Positions 19,903-31,470 are shown, counted from the first letter of the stretch. The stretch: DNA of 64,000 nucleotides from Williamsia sp. 1135 (GCF_002095395.1 NZ_MJEI01000107.1:310001-374000); one strand, 5' to 3'. A program made the numbers and translations. Notes: generated from the sequence alone by a model not told the origin.

Positions 19903-21185
19903 CCGGGCGACGCCGGCCACTCAAGACGGTCACCGGGGTCAGTGGGGGTACGGACGTCTACGACGCCGCGATCAATCCGGCCCGATCGACGCTCGCGTCG
20001 GCCGTCGAGGTCGCGCAGATCGCCGAGACCCACAAGATCGACGCACTTTTCGCTGCCGACCTCCTCGCGTTCGGGGCCCAGGGTGCGATCGGCGCCCAAG
20101 AGCCCCTCATGTACCTCGCTGCGCTCAGCGCGGTCACATCCGATGTCGGGCTGATAGCGACCGTGACCACGACGTTCCATCACCCGTACAACCTCGCGCG
20201 GCTCTTCGGGACCCTTGACCACATCAGCAACGGCCGGGCGGCCTGGAACGCGGTGACCTCGTCTCTCGGTGAGGAGAACTACAGCGATCTGGAACTGCCG
20301 AGCCCTGAGGAGCGATACGCGCGGGCGACCGAGTCGCTCGAGGTGGTCGCCGCGCTGTTCGACAGCTGGCGGCCCGGAGCGTTGAGTCCGGGAACCGACG
20401 GCGCCGTGCTCGATCCGGATCTGGTCCGGCCCATCGACCATCGCGGCACCTACTTCACGGTGCGCGGTCCCCTCAACATCCCGTCGCTGCCCCAAGGCCG
20501 CCCCGTCCAGTTCCAGGCCGGGCAATCGGCCGGCGGCGTAGAACTCGGAGCCCGATTCGCCGAAGTCGTCTTCACATCCCTCGCGACCATCGAGGATGCC
20601 ACCACCTACGCGAAGACGATCCGGTCACGCGCTGCCGAGCTGGGACGGGACCCGCAGCTGCCCCTCATCTTCAGCTCGCTCCACGCGACGTACGGCTCCA
20701 CCGAGGCCGAGGTCCGGGCGCTGGTCAAGGAGAGGGAGGAGTCGATCGACCTGACAGCGGCACGGGCCGGTCTCGAAGACATGCTCGGCGGTGGGGTCGA
20801 CTTGTCGGAGTTGCCGCTGGACAAGCCGATTCCGGAGTCGGTGCTGCCTGACCCGCGCACGGTGAACCGGCGTCGCGGTCGGGTCGAGATCTTCAGCGCC
20901 CTGGCACGTCAGGGTAAGACGTTACGAGAGTTGATCGTCGCCGCGCAGGACACCGGGCACTGGGCGGAGTCCGGTACTCCGGAACAGATCGCCGACGCGA
21001 TCGTCGAACGATATGACGCCGGGGTGCTCGACGTCGTCAGCCTCGGCGGGCTCGCCGATCCGATCAGCCGGGACTTCGTCGTCAACGGGCTACTGCCCGA
21101 ACTGCGCCGTCGGGGAGTCGTCGGAAACGATTACGTCGGCGGCACGTTCCGCGAAAACCTCGAACTCCCGCCCCTACCCCGATAA
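19899..21185 (+). CDS. LLM-class flavin-dependent monooxygenase (NtaA/SnaA/DszA group)
   Basis: A 428-residue FMNH2-dependent oxygenase with the TIM-barrel pattern of the NtaA/SnaA/DszA group: FAADLLAFGAQG, LIATVTTTFHHPYNLARLFGTLDHISNGRAAWN-type block (TTFHHPYNLAR, then SNGRAAWN) and FQAGQSAGGVELGARFAE. Members oxidise organosulfur or amine compounds using reduced FMN from a partner reductase; none is nearby. The N-terminus is shorter than most members, starting near the first strand. The ATG overlaps the stop of the broken hydrolase (ATGA). Its TAA stop is supplied by the end of palindromic repeat copy B. The substrate is unknown. Confidence 0.9.
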   Translation: MTGRRRPLKTVTGVSGGTDVYDAAINPARSTLASAVEVAQIAETHKIDALFAADLLAFGAQGAIGAQEPLMYLAALSAVTSDVGLIATVTTTFHHPYNLARLFGTLDHISNGRAAWNAVTSSLGEENYSDLELPSPEERYARATESLEVVAALFDSWRPGALSPGTDGAVLDPDLVRPIDHRGTYFTVRGPLNIPSLPQGRPVQFQAGQSAGGVELGARFAEVVFTSLATIEDATTYAKTIRSRAAELGRDPQLPLIFSSLHATYGSTEAEVRALVKEREESIDLTAARAGLEDMLGGGVDLSELPLDKPIPESVLPDPRTVNRRRGRVEIFSALARQGKTLRELIVAAQDTGHWAESGTPEQIADAIVERYDAGVLDVVSLGGLADPISRDFVVNGLLPELRRRGVVGNDYVGGTFRENLELPPLPR

Positions 21186-21245
21186 TGGGTCGTTCTGGCG
21201 AACAAACATGCAGGTGACGACCGCCAAAGCAGCACATCATCGGGG
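21177..21245. repeat. Palindromic intergenic element, copy B
   Basis: The ends CCCCGATAATGGG and CATCATCGGGG (arms 21177-21201 and 21221-21245) are imperfect inverted repeats around AACAAACATGCAGGTGACG. The monooxygenase stop codon (TAA, 21183-21185) lies inside the left end. It sits at the convergent junction with the TVP38 gene. Confidence 0.75.
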
Positions 21246-21257
21246 ATGCCGGGGGAG

Positions 21258-22001
21258 TCAGGTGGCGCGGGGGGAAAGTTCATCGGTCGGCTTGTCGGAG
21301 TTCGCAGCCTCGTCATCGACTGTTTCCACGTCGTCGGCGGCCGACGGCACCCCGAGCCGGGCATCGAGGATCAATCCGATCACCCCGAGACTGAAGAGGG
21401 AGGCCGAGAGAGCGAGCGCGCCGACGCTGCCTTCGCCGGCGAGTGCGTTGCCCAGGATGACGATCGCCGCCGTGCCGGGCATGACACCGATGACGGTGGC
21501 CACCGCGTAGGGGACGAACTTGATCGACGAGAGCGCCGCGACGTAGTTGGTGACGGAGAACGGGAACGCCGCGATCAGACGTAGTGAGCCCACCGCCAAC
21601 CACCCGCGGTGTTCCATCCGCAGTTCGACCGCCCGCGCCGCCGGATGGCGCAGGTACGGCCTCGCGATCCTCCGGCCGTAGCGCCGGACCAGCACAAACG
21701 CCATGATCGCAGCAAAAGTGGTCGCAAGCATCGCACCGATGAAACCGACCAGGGGACCGAAGAGCACACCGGAGGCGACGGTGAAGGCCGACCGGGGAAC
21801 CGGGAAGATGGCGATGATGGCGTAACCGATGAAGAAGATCCACACGAAACCCGGCCCGAAAGAGTCGGCCCAGTCACGTAACCGGGCCACCGAGGGCACC
21901 GGTATGAGGTACGCGCAGAGCAACACGACGAGTACGACGACCAGTCCCGCGAGCGCCCGGATCACGGCCTTACGCCGGGTCAGTCGGCCACTGGTTTTCA
22001 C
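21258..22001 (-). CDS. TVP38/TMEM64 family membrane protein
   Basis: A 247-residue polytopic protein of the SNARE-associated/DedA-like superfamily, corresponding to Rv1491c. Five to six hydrophobic segments are seen, with the family block FPVPRSAFTVASGVLFGPLVGF and the re-entrant GSLRLIAAFPFSVTNYVAAL. The tail is acidic and soluble. Members may scramble or transport lipids (family knowledge). The GTG at 22001 is preferred because TATGGT lies 7 nt upstream; the in-frame ATG at 22013 is inside that hexamer. Confidence 0.88.
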   Translation of the reverse strand: MKTSGRLTRRKAVIRALAGLVVVLVVLLCAYLIPVPSVARLRDWADSFGPGFVWIFFIGYAIIAIFPVPRSAFTVASGVLFGPLVGFIGAMLATTFAAIMAFVLVRRYGRRIARPYLRHPAARAVELRMEHRGWLAVGSLRLIAAFPFSVTNYVAALSSIKFVPYAVATVIGVMPGTAAIVILGNALAGEGSVGALALSASLFSLGVIGLILDARLGVPSAADDVETVDDEAANSDKPTDELSPRAT

Positions 22002-22014
22002 GTCCACAACCATA
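22002..22014 (-). promoter_or_regulatory. Leaderless promoter -10 of the TVP38 gene
   Basis: TATGGT on the minus strand (22009-22014), 7 nt before GTG 22001. The upstream ATG at 22013 would be removed from the mRNA if this is the -10. Confidence 0.55.
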
Positions 22015-22164
22015 CGGCTGATATCTGCATGCCGATGTGCTCGATACCACTGCGGCAGTACCCACCTCCTTGCTCGGCCCGAGCGTTTGATCGGCTACTG
22101 TCGATCCACGTCCAGATGCGACAGACATCACGACGTCACCAGCTGATCGAAGGGCTCACGACGA

Positions 22165-24048
22165 ATGCCGGATACCGGACCAGACTTCCAAGACCTGGAG
22201 GCGAACTACGAGCAGTGGTCCGCCGCCGCTGCGCAGGTACTTGCGAAGTCCAAGCGTGTTGACGTCTCGGATCTTCACGACACCCCTGAGGCGTTGCTTT
22301 CGACGATCACGCCTGACGAACTCGTCATCAAACCGCTGTATACGCGGCGCGACGAACTCGACGAGCCCGGACTGCCGGGTACCTATCCGTTCGTCCGGGG
22401 TAGCGATCCGACGCGCGATGTGAACATGGGTTGGCGGGTCACCGAGCGTTTCGGTGATCCGACCGGCGAACCCCAGGATCCGGCCGCACTCAACTCGGCG
22501 ATCCTCGACGCGTTGAACAACGGTGCCAGCGGCCTGTGGCTGGCGGTAGGGCCTGATTCCATCGCCCCAGAACAGCTCACCCAAGTCCTGGACGGTGTGC
22601 TGCTGGACCTCGTCCCGGTCACACTCGATGCCGGCGCGGACGGCGTCGCTGCTGCCGACGCAGTCACCCCTCTTCTGCCGGACACGGCTTCGGTCGGCAC
22701 GGTGTCGTCCTTCGGACTCTCGCCGCTGACTGCGGGGTACTCCGGTCGTCCGACTGTCGATCTCGATGCCGCGGTGAAGGTTGCGGTGGCGGCCGGGTCC
22801 GGAGTGCGTGCGATCCGGGTGGACGGCACCGACTTCGCGCTCGGCGGTGCGACCGATGTGCAGGAGTTGGCACTGGTCACCGCGGCGGGCGTCGAGTATC
22901 TGCGCGCTCTGACCGAGGCCGGGCTCGATGCCGACAAGGCGTTGGCGCAGTTGACCTTTGCGTTGTCGGCCACAGATGACCAGTTCGGCACGATGGCCAA
23001 GTTCCGGGCGATCCGGCGTTTGTGGGGCAGGGTCGCCGACGTCACCGGCGCACCGGAGGCCGGCGCTGCCGTGACCCACGGCATCACCGCGCTGGGCATG
23101 ATGAGTCAGCGCGATCCCTGGGTGAACATGCTCCGGGTGACCACGGCGACGTTCGGCGCGGGCGTCGGCGGTGCCGATCAGATCACAGTGCTGCCGTTCG
23201 ACGCCGCCTTGGCGCCGTCGGACCGCACCACCAATCCGAGTTTCTCGCGACGGATGGCCCGCAACACCCAGTTGTTGCTGCTCGAGGAGTCCAACGTCGC
23301 CAAGGTCATCGACCCGGCGGGCGGCGCGTGGTTCGTCGAATCGCTGACCGACGATCTGGCCGTGTCCGCGTGGGCACTCTTCCAGGAGATCGAAGCCAAG
23401 GGCGGTTACCGCCGGGCTCTCGCCGACGGCTGGATCGGTGAGCAGATCGCTACCGCGTTGGCCGCCCGCGACAAGGCCGTCGCGCATCGCGCCACGGCGC
23501 TCACCGGGATCAACGAGTTCCCGAACCTGGCCGAGAAGCCACTGGGTACCGAAGGGTCCGCCGACTTCGCGGATCTGCCCTCGGCAGCTCCCAACCTGGC
23601 GCGGATCGCCCGCCCCTTCGAGCGTCTGCGCGATCGATCCGATGCCTATCTCGCAGCCCACGGTCGGCGCCCCCTGGCGATCATGCTTCCGCTGGGTTCG
23701 GTGGCCGAACACAACGGCCGGACGACCTTCGTTGCGAACCTGTTGGCGGCCGGCGGCATCGAGACCGTCAATCCCGGTCCGCTGGATGGAGCGTCGGTTC
23801 CCGCCGCCGTCGACGCTGCCGGAGGGCTTGCCGTCGCCGTGTTGTGCGCCGCCAATCCCCGGTATGAAACCGATGGCGGCGCCGCGCTCGCCGCCGCCCG
23901 TGCCGCCGGTGTGGGAACTGTACTGCTGGCCGGACCGCCGAAGGCGTGGACCGACTCGGCGGATACCCCGGACGGATTCCTGCAGATCGGGATCGACGCC
24001 ATCTCCACGCTGACCGAACTACTCGACACCATCGAGGCGAAGAGCTGA
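22165..24048 (+). CDS. mutA: Methylmalonyl-CoA mutase, small (beta) subunit
   Basis: A 627-residue subunit with the mutase TIM-barrel fold ([53 protein letters not shown]) and a degenerate C-terminal cobalamin-like domain that lacks the DxHxxG histidine. It is therefore the structural, non-catalytic subunit, as in Rv1492. The ATG has GAAGGG about 9 nt upstream. A TACTGT at 22096-22101 is a possible -10. mutB starts 2 nt after the stop and meaB follows. The operon links propionate, odd-chain or cholesterol carbon to succinyl-CoA. Confidence 0.97.
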   Translation: MPDTGPDFQDLEANYEQWSAAAAQVLAKSKRVDVSDLHDTPEALLSTITPDELVIKPLYTRRDELDEPGLPGTYPFVRGSDPTRDVNMGWRVTERFGDPTGEPQDPAALNSAILDALNNGASGLWLAVGPDSIAPEQLTQVLDGVLLDLVPVTLDAGADGVAAADAVTPLLPDTASVGTVSSFGLSPLTAGYSGRPTVDLDAAVKVAVAAGSGVRAIRVDGTDFALGGATDVQELALVTAAGVEYLRALTEAGLDADKALAQLTFALSATDDQFGTMAKFRAIRRLWGRVADVTGAPEAGAAVTHGITALGMMSQRDPWVNMLRVTTATFGAGVGGADQITVLPFDAALAPSDRTTNPSFSRRMARNTQLLLLEESNVAKVIDPAGGAWFVESLTDDLAVSAWALFQEIEAKGGYRRALADGWIGEQIATALAARDKAVAHRATALTGINEFPNLAEKPLGTEGSADFADLPSAAPNLARIARPFERLRDRSDAYLAAHGRRPLAIMLPLGSVAEHNGRTTFVANLLAAGGIETVNPGPLDGASVPAAVDAAGGLAVAVLCAANPRYETDGGAALAAARAAGVGTVLLAGPPKAWTDSADTPDGFLQIGIDAISTLTELLDTIEAKS

Positions 24049-24049
24049 C

Positions 24050-26296
<2,247 letters not shown>

Positions 26297-26308
26297 CCGT
26301 ATTCGCAC

Positions 26309-27295
26309 ATGCCTAGGCCCCCACTGGATCTGGCCGCGATGGCCGATGCCATACGTGCTGACAAACGTGCCGATCTGGCGCGTGCGATCACGTTGGTCGA
26401 ATCGACGCGGGCCGATCATCGAGCCCAGGCACAGGAATTGCTCCTGTCGCTGGGTGCCGACGCCGGCGATTCCTACCGCGTAGGGATCACCGGTGTGCCC
26501 GGGGTCGGCAAGTCGACGACCATCGAGGCGCTTGGGATGTACCTAATCGAGCAAGGTCACAAGGTCGCAGTCCTGGCCGTCGATCCGTCCTCGACTCGCA
26601 CCGGCGGCTCGATCCTGGGGGACAAGACCCGGATGGGTCAGCTCTCTGTGCACCCCCGCGCGTACATCCGCCCGTCACCCACGTCGGGCACGCTCGGCGG
26701 TGTCGCGAAGGCGACCCGCGAGACCATGGTGTTACTCGAGGCGGCGGGTTTCGACGTCGTCCTCGTCGAGACCGTGGGTGTCGGGCAGTCAGAGGTCACC
26801 GTTGCGAACATGGTCGACGTCTTCTGCTTCCTGACCCTGGCCCGCACCGGGGATTCGTTGCAGGGCATCAAGAAGGGCGTCCTCGAACTCGCCGACATCG
26901 TCGTCGTCAACAAGGCCGACGGCAAATATCAGCGGGAAGCCCAGAACGCGGCGCGCGAACTGCAGGGCGCGCTCAAGCTCCTCACGCCTCACGAGGCGAT
27001 CTGGCGGCCTCCGGTGCTGACGATGAGCGCCATCGAGAACACCGGGGTCAAGGAATTCTGGGAGACGGTTCTCAGGCACAAAGAAGTTCTCCGTGAGGCG
27101 GGGGAGTTCGAGGCCCGCCGCAATCGTCAGCAGGTCAACTGGATGTGGGCGATGGTCACCGACCAATTACTCCGCCGGCTCGATGCCAACCCGGAAGTCC
27201 GCGGGATCCGTGACCGAGTCGAAGACGACGTCCGGGCCGGCACCCTCACACCGGCCTTGGCCGCGGCCGAGATCGTGAAGGCCTTCGACGAGTAA
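26309..27295 (+). CDS. meaB: MeaB-type GTPase chaperone of methylmalonyl-CoA mutase
   Basis: A 328-residue G3E-family GTPase that gates adenosylcobalamin delivery and protects the mutase. Walker A GVPGVGKST is near residue 60; SSTRTGGSILGDKTRM forms the switch/ base region; ETVGVGQSE and NKADG complete the G motifs. The ATG at 26309 is the only good start; a GTG overlapping the mutB stop is out of frame. The gene ends 2 nt before palindromic repeat copy C. It corresponds to Rv1496. Confidence 0.96.
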   Translation: MPRPPLDLAAMADAIRADKRADLARAITLVESTRADHRAQAQELLLSLGADAGDSYRVGITGVPGVGKSTTIEALGMYLIEQGHKVAVLAVDPSSTRTGGSILGDKTRMGQLSVHPRAYIRPSPTSGTLGGVAKATRETMVLLEAAGFDVVLVETVGVGQSEVTVANMVDVFCFLTLARTGDSLQGIKKGVLELADIVVVNKADGKYQREAQNAARELQGALKLLTPHEAIWRPPVLTMSAIENTGVKEFWETVLRHKEVLREAGEFEARRNRQQVNWMWAMVTDQLLRRLDANPEVRGIRDRVEDDVRAGTLTPALAAAEIVKAFDE

Positions 27296-27296
27296 T

Positions 27297-27363
27297 CCCG
27301 ATGATGGGTTGTTTTGGCGACGCTCACCTGCGGGTTTGTTCGCCAAAAGGGCCCATTATCGGG
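27297..27363. repeat. Palindromic intergenic element, copy C
   Basis: The best-defined copy: arms 27297-27320 and 27340-27363 match at 20 of 24 bases, with ends CCCGATGATGGG and CCCATTATCGGG, and a loop including CACCTGCGGG. The right end contains the TAA stop of the nucleoside hydrolase read on the minus strand (27356-27358). Confidence 0.8.
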
Positions 27364-28393
27364 CGGTGGTGTGGGCACGGGCAAACGCAGCAACGCGCTC
27401 GATCAGGTCGTCGAAGAAGAGTTCGGGGTCGGTGCTGGTGGCGATCTCGGCGTTGACCGGGCGACCCCAGAATTCACGTTCGTCGGCGACCGTGGTCCCT
27501 CGTGTCAACGAGCCGACGGTCTCCACGTCGACGCAGGCTGAGCGCGTCACCGCGATCGAGGGGTCGATGGCGACAGCCGCGGCGAACGGATCGTGCATGT
27601 GGGCGATGTAGCCCTCGGACTGGGATTCGTGGAATTCGAAGTAGAAACGCACCGCGTCGACGAGGTGTCGGATGATGACGTTGCTCGTGGTCGAACGAGT
27701 TCCGGGTTCGTCGTCGGGGCCGGGTTGTTCGACCGGGCTCGATTCGGCCTGTGCTGCAAGACGTCCGACGTGGTCCGGCGTCATCCGGATGGTCTCGGTG
27801 AGGTCGAGGGGGCAGACGATGGGGCGTGGGGCACCGTCGACTCCGAACGCGGCGAACACTTCTTTGGCGGCCTCGGGATCGACGGCGATGTTCCACTCGC
27901 TGGTGGGTGTGGTGTTGCCGCCGTGGTGGAACACCCCGCCCATGATGATGAGTCGGCGAAGCCGGGACGGCAGTAAGGGATCACGGCGGATCGCAAGCGC
28001 CAGGTTCGTCAGCGGGCCGGTGACGAGGCCCACGATCTCTCCGGGTTTCTCGGCAGTGATCTCGATCCAGGCATCCGCGGCGTCGCGGGACGACTTGGTA
28101 GAGATCGGTGTCGGGAGTTGTGCATAGCCGATACCGAGTGGGCCGTGCGTGTCCTCGGTGGTCATCAAAGGCGACTCGAGTGGTCCGTCGGCACCCAGGC
28201 ACACCTCGATATCGTCTCGGCCGCACAGCTGCAGCCACGCGAGGTTGTTGCCGCAGACCACATCGGTGGGTACGTTCCCGCCGGTCGAGAGCACGGCGCG
28301 AACATCGGCGCCGGGATGGGCGAGGAGGTAGACGAGGGCGAGGGAGTCGTCGATACCGGTGTCACAGTCGAAGATCAGGGGCACGGAGAGCAT
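27356..28393 (-). CDS. Inosine-uridine preferring nucleoside hydrolase
   Basis: A 345-residue N-ribohydrolase that splits nucleosides to base and ribose. The Ca2+ site DCDTGIDDSLAL is at residues 9-20. Further conserved elements are the VTGPLTNLALA block, the IMGGVF strand, the EWNIAVDPEAA block and a late HDPFAAA that carries an active-site residue. Salvage of ribonucleosides is the likely role; the exact substrate is unknown. The ATG at 28393 is 6 nt from a TACGGT hexamer and has no Shine-Dalgarno. Its stop lies in repeat copy C. Confidence 0.94.
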   Translation of the reverse strand: MLSVPLIFDCDTGIDDSLALVYLLAHPGADVRAVLSTGGNVPTDVVCGNNLAWLQLCGRDDIEVCLGADGPLESPLMTTEDTHGPLGIGYAQLPTPISTKSSRDAADAWIEITAEKPGEIVGLVTGPLTNLALAIRRDPLLPSRLRRLIIMGGVFHHGGNTTPTSEWNIAVDPEAAKEVFAAFGVDGAPRPIVCPLDLTETIRMTPDHVGRLAAQAESSPVEQPGPDDEPGTRSTTSNVIIRHLVDAVRFYFEFHESQSEGYIAHMHDPFAAAVAIDPSIAVTRSACVDVETVGSLTRGTTVADEREFWGRPVNAEIATSTDPELFFDDLIERVAAFARAHTTAR

Positions 28394-28405
28394 TTGTTGA
28401 CCGTA
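28394..28405 (-). promoter_or_regulatory. Leaderless promoter -10 of the nucleoside hydrolase
   Basis: TACGGT on the minus strand (28400-28405), 6 nt before ATG 28393. Confidence 0.6.
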
Positions 28406-28467
28406 GTGGATCCGTGAATTGGAGTGATCGGCCAGTGAAATTGCTACACGTTCTCATCAAGATCTGC

Positions 28468-28473
28468 TAATCT
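28468..28473 (+). promoter_or_regulatory. Candidate -10 of the MpaB-family gene
   Basis: TAATCT, giving a leader of about 28 nt that includes GGAGGG before ATG 28508. No clear -35 was seen. Confidence 0.4.
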
Positions 28474-28507
28474 GACCACATACGTTTCCTGATGGAGGGT
28501 TGCAGAC

Positions 28508-29494
28508 ATGACCATTGCTGAGTCGGCTCCGCTACAACGAGCGACCACGCCCGGCGAGGGTGAGGACTCCCTTTTCAACAATTCCGACGCCGAGATCGAG
28601 TTGGTTCCACCGGACTCGATCACCGCCGAACAGACCGGTCGTTTCACATTTCTTCCGGTCAATGGAGCCGCCTTTGTGATGCAGGTGATGCATCCGGTCA
28701 TCGGGGATGTCGTCGGTAAGTACTCGGTTTTCCGGACCGACCCGGGCGGGCGCGCGATCCGCTCGATCGACTCGGTACTGCGCTGGGTCTACGGTGGCGA
28801 GGAAGCGCTCGCCGAGGGCAAGCGTCTTCGCAAGATGCATCAGCCACTCCAGATGAAGAACGCAGCGGGCAAGCACATCAGCGCACTCAATCCCGAGGCC
28901 TATCAATGGGTCATCGCGACCGCGTTCCCCACCACACTGTCCGCGGGACCGCTCCTGATCGGGCGCGACTTCACCGCCGATGAGCAACAAGAGATCTTCC
29001 GTGACAACCGCCGGATCGCGAAGATCGTCCAGGTGCCCATGAAGGGGTATCCCGAGTCGATCGGTGAATTCCACGAGTACTTCGACGATTTCATCAACAA
29101 CAAGTTGGTGGCCCACCCCGTTGCGCTCGAGCTCATCGGCCAGATGCGGCAGGCTCCGCCGATTCCCGACGCGGTGCCCGCACGGCTGCGGCCGGCGGCG
29201 ATCAAGGCTGCGGAGATCGCCACCGCCCCTCTCCAGAACCTGAACTATCTGACGACGGTGGGCGTGATGGATCCGCGGGTCCGCGAGATCCTGGGCCTGA
29301 GCTGGAGCGACAGGGAACAGCGAGATCTGGAGCGGATGCACAAGGTCATCCGCGGTTCCTACAAGGTGTTGCCCGACCGACTGACCTACTTTCCGCTGGC
29401 CTATCACGCCCGGCGCCACCATGCCGCCATCCAGGCGATGAAGAAACGCGAAAACGCGGGCGCCGCTTACCACGTGCGGGAGCGTCAGGCCTGA
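28508..29494 (+). CDS. Oxygenase MpaB family protein (DUF2236)
   Basis: A 328-residue DUF2236 protein. The family is related to fungal MpaB and to the Lcp rubber oxygenase fold, with a haem coordinated by a conserved histidine. Recognisable blocks are the N-terminal FLPVNGAAFVMQVMHPVIG, RIRSIDSVLRWVYGG-type segment (RAIRSIDSVLRWVYGG) and the C-terminal LTYFPLAYHARRHH. GGAGGG lies 8 nt before the ATG. The substrate is unknown. The 3' end overlaps the convergent DinB-like gene by 10 nt. Confidence 0.85.
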   Translation: MTIAESAPLQRATTPGEGEDSLFNNSDAEIELVPPDSITAEQTGRFTFLPVNGAAFVMQVMHPVIGDVVGKYSVFRTDPGGRAIRSIDSVLRWVYGGEEALAEGKRLRKMHQPLQMKNAAGKHISALNPEAYQWVIATAFPTTLSAGPLLIGRDFTADEQQEIFRDNRRIAKIVQVPMKGYPESIGEFHEYFDDFINNKLVAHPVALELIGQMRQAPPIPDAVPARLRPAAIKAAEIATAPLQNLNYLTTVGVMDPRVREILGLSWSDREQRDLERMHKVIRGSYKVLPDRLTYFPLAYHARRHHAAIQAMKKRENAGAAYHVRERQA

Positions 29495-29967
29495 GTCAGT
29501 AGATCCCGCGTCAGTTCGAGTTGGCCCAGATGCTGGGCCAACTCGCGCTGAATGTGTACCAACACCCACTCGGGGGTCGCGGTGGCCGCATCCGATCGGG
29601 TCGAGCCGCGGGCGGATCGATCCCTGATCCCTTCGCGGACAGCGACATCCACCCACTCGACCAAACTCGTCCGCACTTGCTCGACCTTGCCGATCAGGCC
29701 GTCGACCGGTCCGGATGCCGTGAACTCGGCATCGCGATCCCGGGGGATGGCGAGCCCGGCGATGACCGATCCCGCCCAATGCTCGAGCATCCCGACACAG
29801 TGGAAGACGATCGCGTACGGACTGTTCGCGCCCGGCAGAGACGGCCGTCGATTGGCGAGGTCGTCGCCCAGCTCGGCAAGAATCCGGGTCATCGCGTCGA
29901 GGCACTCACCGCCGATGGCGAGGACCGCGTCTGCCAAACGCGGGGATGCGGTCTCTTCAGCAGCCAT
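29485..29967 (-). CDS. DinB/DUF664 family protein (mycothiol-dependent type)
   Basis: A 160-residue four-helix-bundle protein. FHCVGMLEHW and HIQRELAQHLGQLELTRDLL place metal-ligand histidines in the pattern of the DinB/YfiT superfamily, whose actinobacterial members include mycothiol S-transferases. It is the last gene of an operon with the zinc-ribbon SDR (6-nt gap) and the membrane protein. A detoxification role is plausible, but no substrate can be assigned. Confidence 0.8.
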   Translation of the reverse strand: MAAEETASPRLADAVLAIGGECLDAMTRILAELGDDLANRRPSLPGANSPYAIVFHCVGMLEHWAGSVIAGLAIPRDRDAEFTASGPVDGLIGKVEQVRTSLVEWVDVAVREGIRDRSARGSTRSDAATATPEWVLVHIQRELAQHLGQLELTRDLLTQA

Positions 29968-29973
29968 GGCACG

Positions 29974-31470
29974 TCACCACGGGTACGGCTCGAAATCCTT
30001 GAGGAAACATCCGTAGAGGTCGACTCCTGCTTCCCCCTGGACCACCGGGTCGTAAACCCTGGCCGCGCCGTCGACGAGGTCGAGCGGGGCTCGAAAACCC
30101 TCTTCGGCGAGACGCACCTTGCTGGTGTGCGGCCGTTCGTCGGTGATCCAACCGGTGTCGACTGCCGTCACCAGGATCCCGTCGTTGAACAGCTCGCCGG
30201 CACTGGTCCGGGTCAGCATGTTCAGGGCAGCTTTGGCCATGTTGGTGTGCGGGTGTCCCGGCCCCTTGTACCCACGGGAGAAGACCCCTTCCATCGCCGA
30301 GACGTTGACCACGTACTTGCGCCGGGCCGGCGAGGCCCGGAGTGCAGGCGTCAGCCGCGACAAGAGGATGAACGGCGCCACACTGTTGCAGAGCTGTACC
30401 TCGAGGAGCTCCAACGGATCGACCTGGTCGACCGTCTCGACCCAGCTGTTGCTGTCCACGAGGTCGGGCAGGAGTCCGCCGGCGTCGATGGCGGTGCCGT
30501 CGGCGATCCGGTCGACGGTTGCGGAGCCAGCGGTCATCGCCAGCGCGGCGAGCGCTTTTGCGGCGGAATCGGAATCGCCGCCGGACGCGAGGGCCTGCGG
30601 ATGGAGTTCGCTGCTGTCGCCCATCGTCAGCACCGGCACGGTCGCGGCGGCGCCGGTCAACGGAGCCAGTTCGGCATCGGCCAGAGAACTGTAGGCGCCG
30701 GGGGAGCGCCGCACGGTTTGCGCCGCGTTGTTGATGAGGATGTCCAGCGGGCCCTCGGAGGCAACCGCATCGGCCAGATCGGTGACCTGGGCGGGATCGC
30801 GAAGGTCGATTCCGACGATGTGCAGGCGGTGGAGCCAGACGTCCGAATCGGGTTGCCGGGCGAACCGCCGGGCGGCGTCGCGCGGAAACCGCGTGGTGAT
30901 CGTGAGATCTACGCCATCACGCAGCAGCATCAACGCGATGTACATGCCGATCTTGGCGCGGCCGCCGGTCAAGAGCGCCCGACGGCCGGTCAGGTCCGCG
31001 TGCTGGTTGCGCTTCTCGCGGTTCTCGGCGGCGCACGCCGGACAGAGCTGGTGATGGAAGGCGTCGACCCGGGTGTACTCCTGCTTGCAGATGTAGCAGC
31101 TCTGCGGCCGGATGAGGGTTCCCGCGCTGGAACCCGGCGCTCCGGTGAGGGGCAGCCCCGCCGTCTCGTCGTCGATTCGGTCCGGAGATCCGGTTGCCGT
31201 GGCGGCCAAGACCTTTCGGTCGGCGTCGAGGCGTAATTGGTGCTTCTGCCTCCGCCGGTTGCGCTTCGCCTTTTTGAACATATGGGCGACGGCGCGCTGG
31301 ACCTCGATCGAGTCGGAGTGCCCGGCGTCGAGTTCGCTCGCCTGATCGAGGACACGGCGGAAGATCGCCATGTCGGCAGGATCGATCGACTCGCTGGGCA
31401 CATTTCGCACGCTTGGCAGTGTAATGGCCTCCGGACCCCACTCGGTTCGGCCACGGTCTGCGGCGGACAT
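29974..31470 (-). CDS. Zinc-ribbon SDR fusion protein
   Basis: A 498-residue protein. The N-terminal third is helical and basic (KKAKRNRRRQKHQ). A zinc-ribbon-like motif CYICKQEY...CPAC sits at about residues 124-144, directly before a short-chain dehydrogenase domain whose cofactor loop is TGGRAKIG, with NNAAQTV as the NAG equivalent. The usual YxxxK reads TNMAK, so the catalytic tyrosine is replaced. The ATG at 31470 overlaps the stop of the membrane gene (TGATG); a longer frame to 31695 is out-of-frame noise over that gene. The function is unknown; loss of the tyrosine suggests binding or sensing rather than ordinary reduction. Confidence 0.8.
   Translation of the reverse strand: MSAADRGRTEWGPEAITLPSVRNVPSESIDPADMAIFRRVLDQASELDAGHSDSIEVQRAVAHMFKKAKRNRRRQKHQLRLDADRKVLAATATGSPDRIDDETAGLPLTGAPGSSAGTLIRPQSCYICKQEYTRVDAFHHQLCPACAAENREKRNQHADLTGRRALLTGGRAKIGMYIALMLLRDGVDLTITTRFPRDAARRFARQPDSDVWLHRLHIVGIDLRDPAQVTDLADAVASEGPLDILINNAAQTVRRSPGAYSSLADAELAPLTGAAATVPVLTMGDSSELHPQALASGGDSDSAAKALAALAMTAGSATVDRIADGTAIDAGGLLPDLVDSNSWVETVDQVDPLELLEVQLCNSVAPFILLSRLTPALRASPARRKYVVNVSAMEGVFSRGYKGPGHPHTNMAKAALNMLTRTSAGELFNDGILVTAVDTGWITDERPHTSKVRLAEEGFRAPLDLVDGAARVYDPVVQGEAGVDLYGCFLKDFEPYPW

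Noticed and set aside
22156-23712. 518-codon minus-strand frame opposite mutA
   Set aside because: No recognisable domain and codon pattern of an antisense shadow; mutA is full length.
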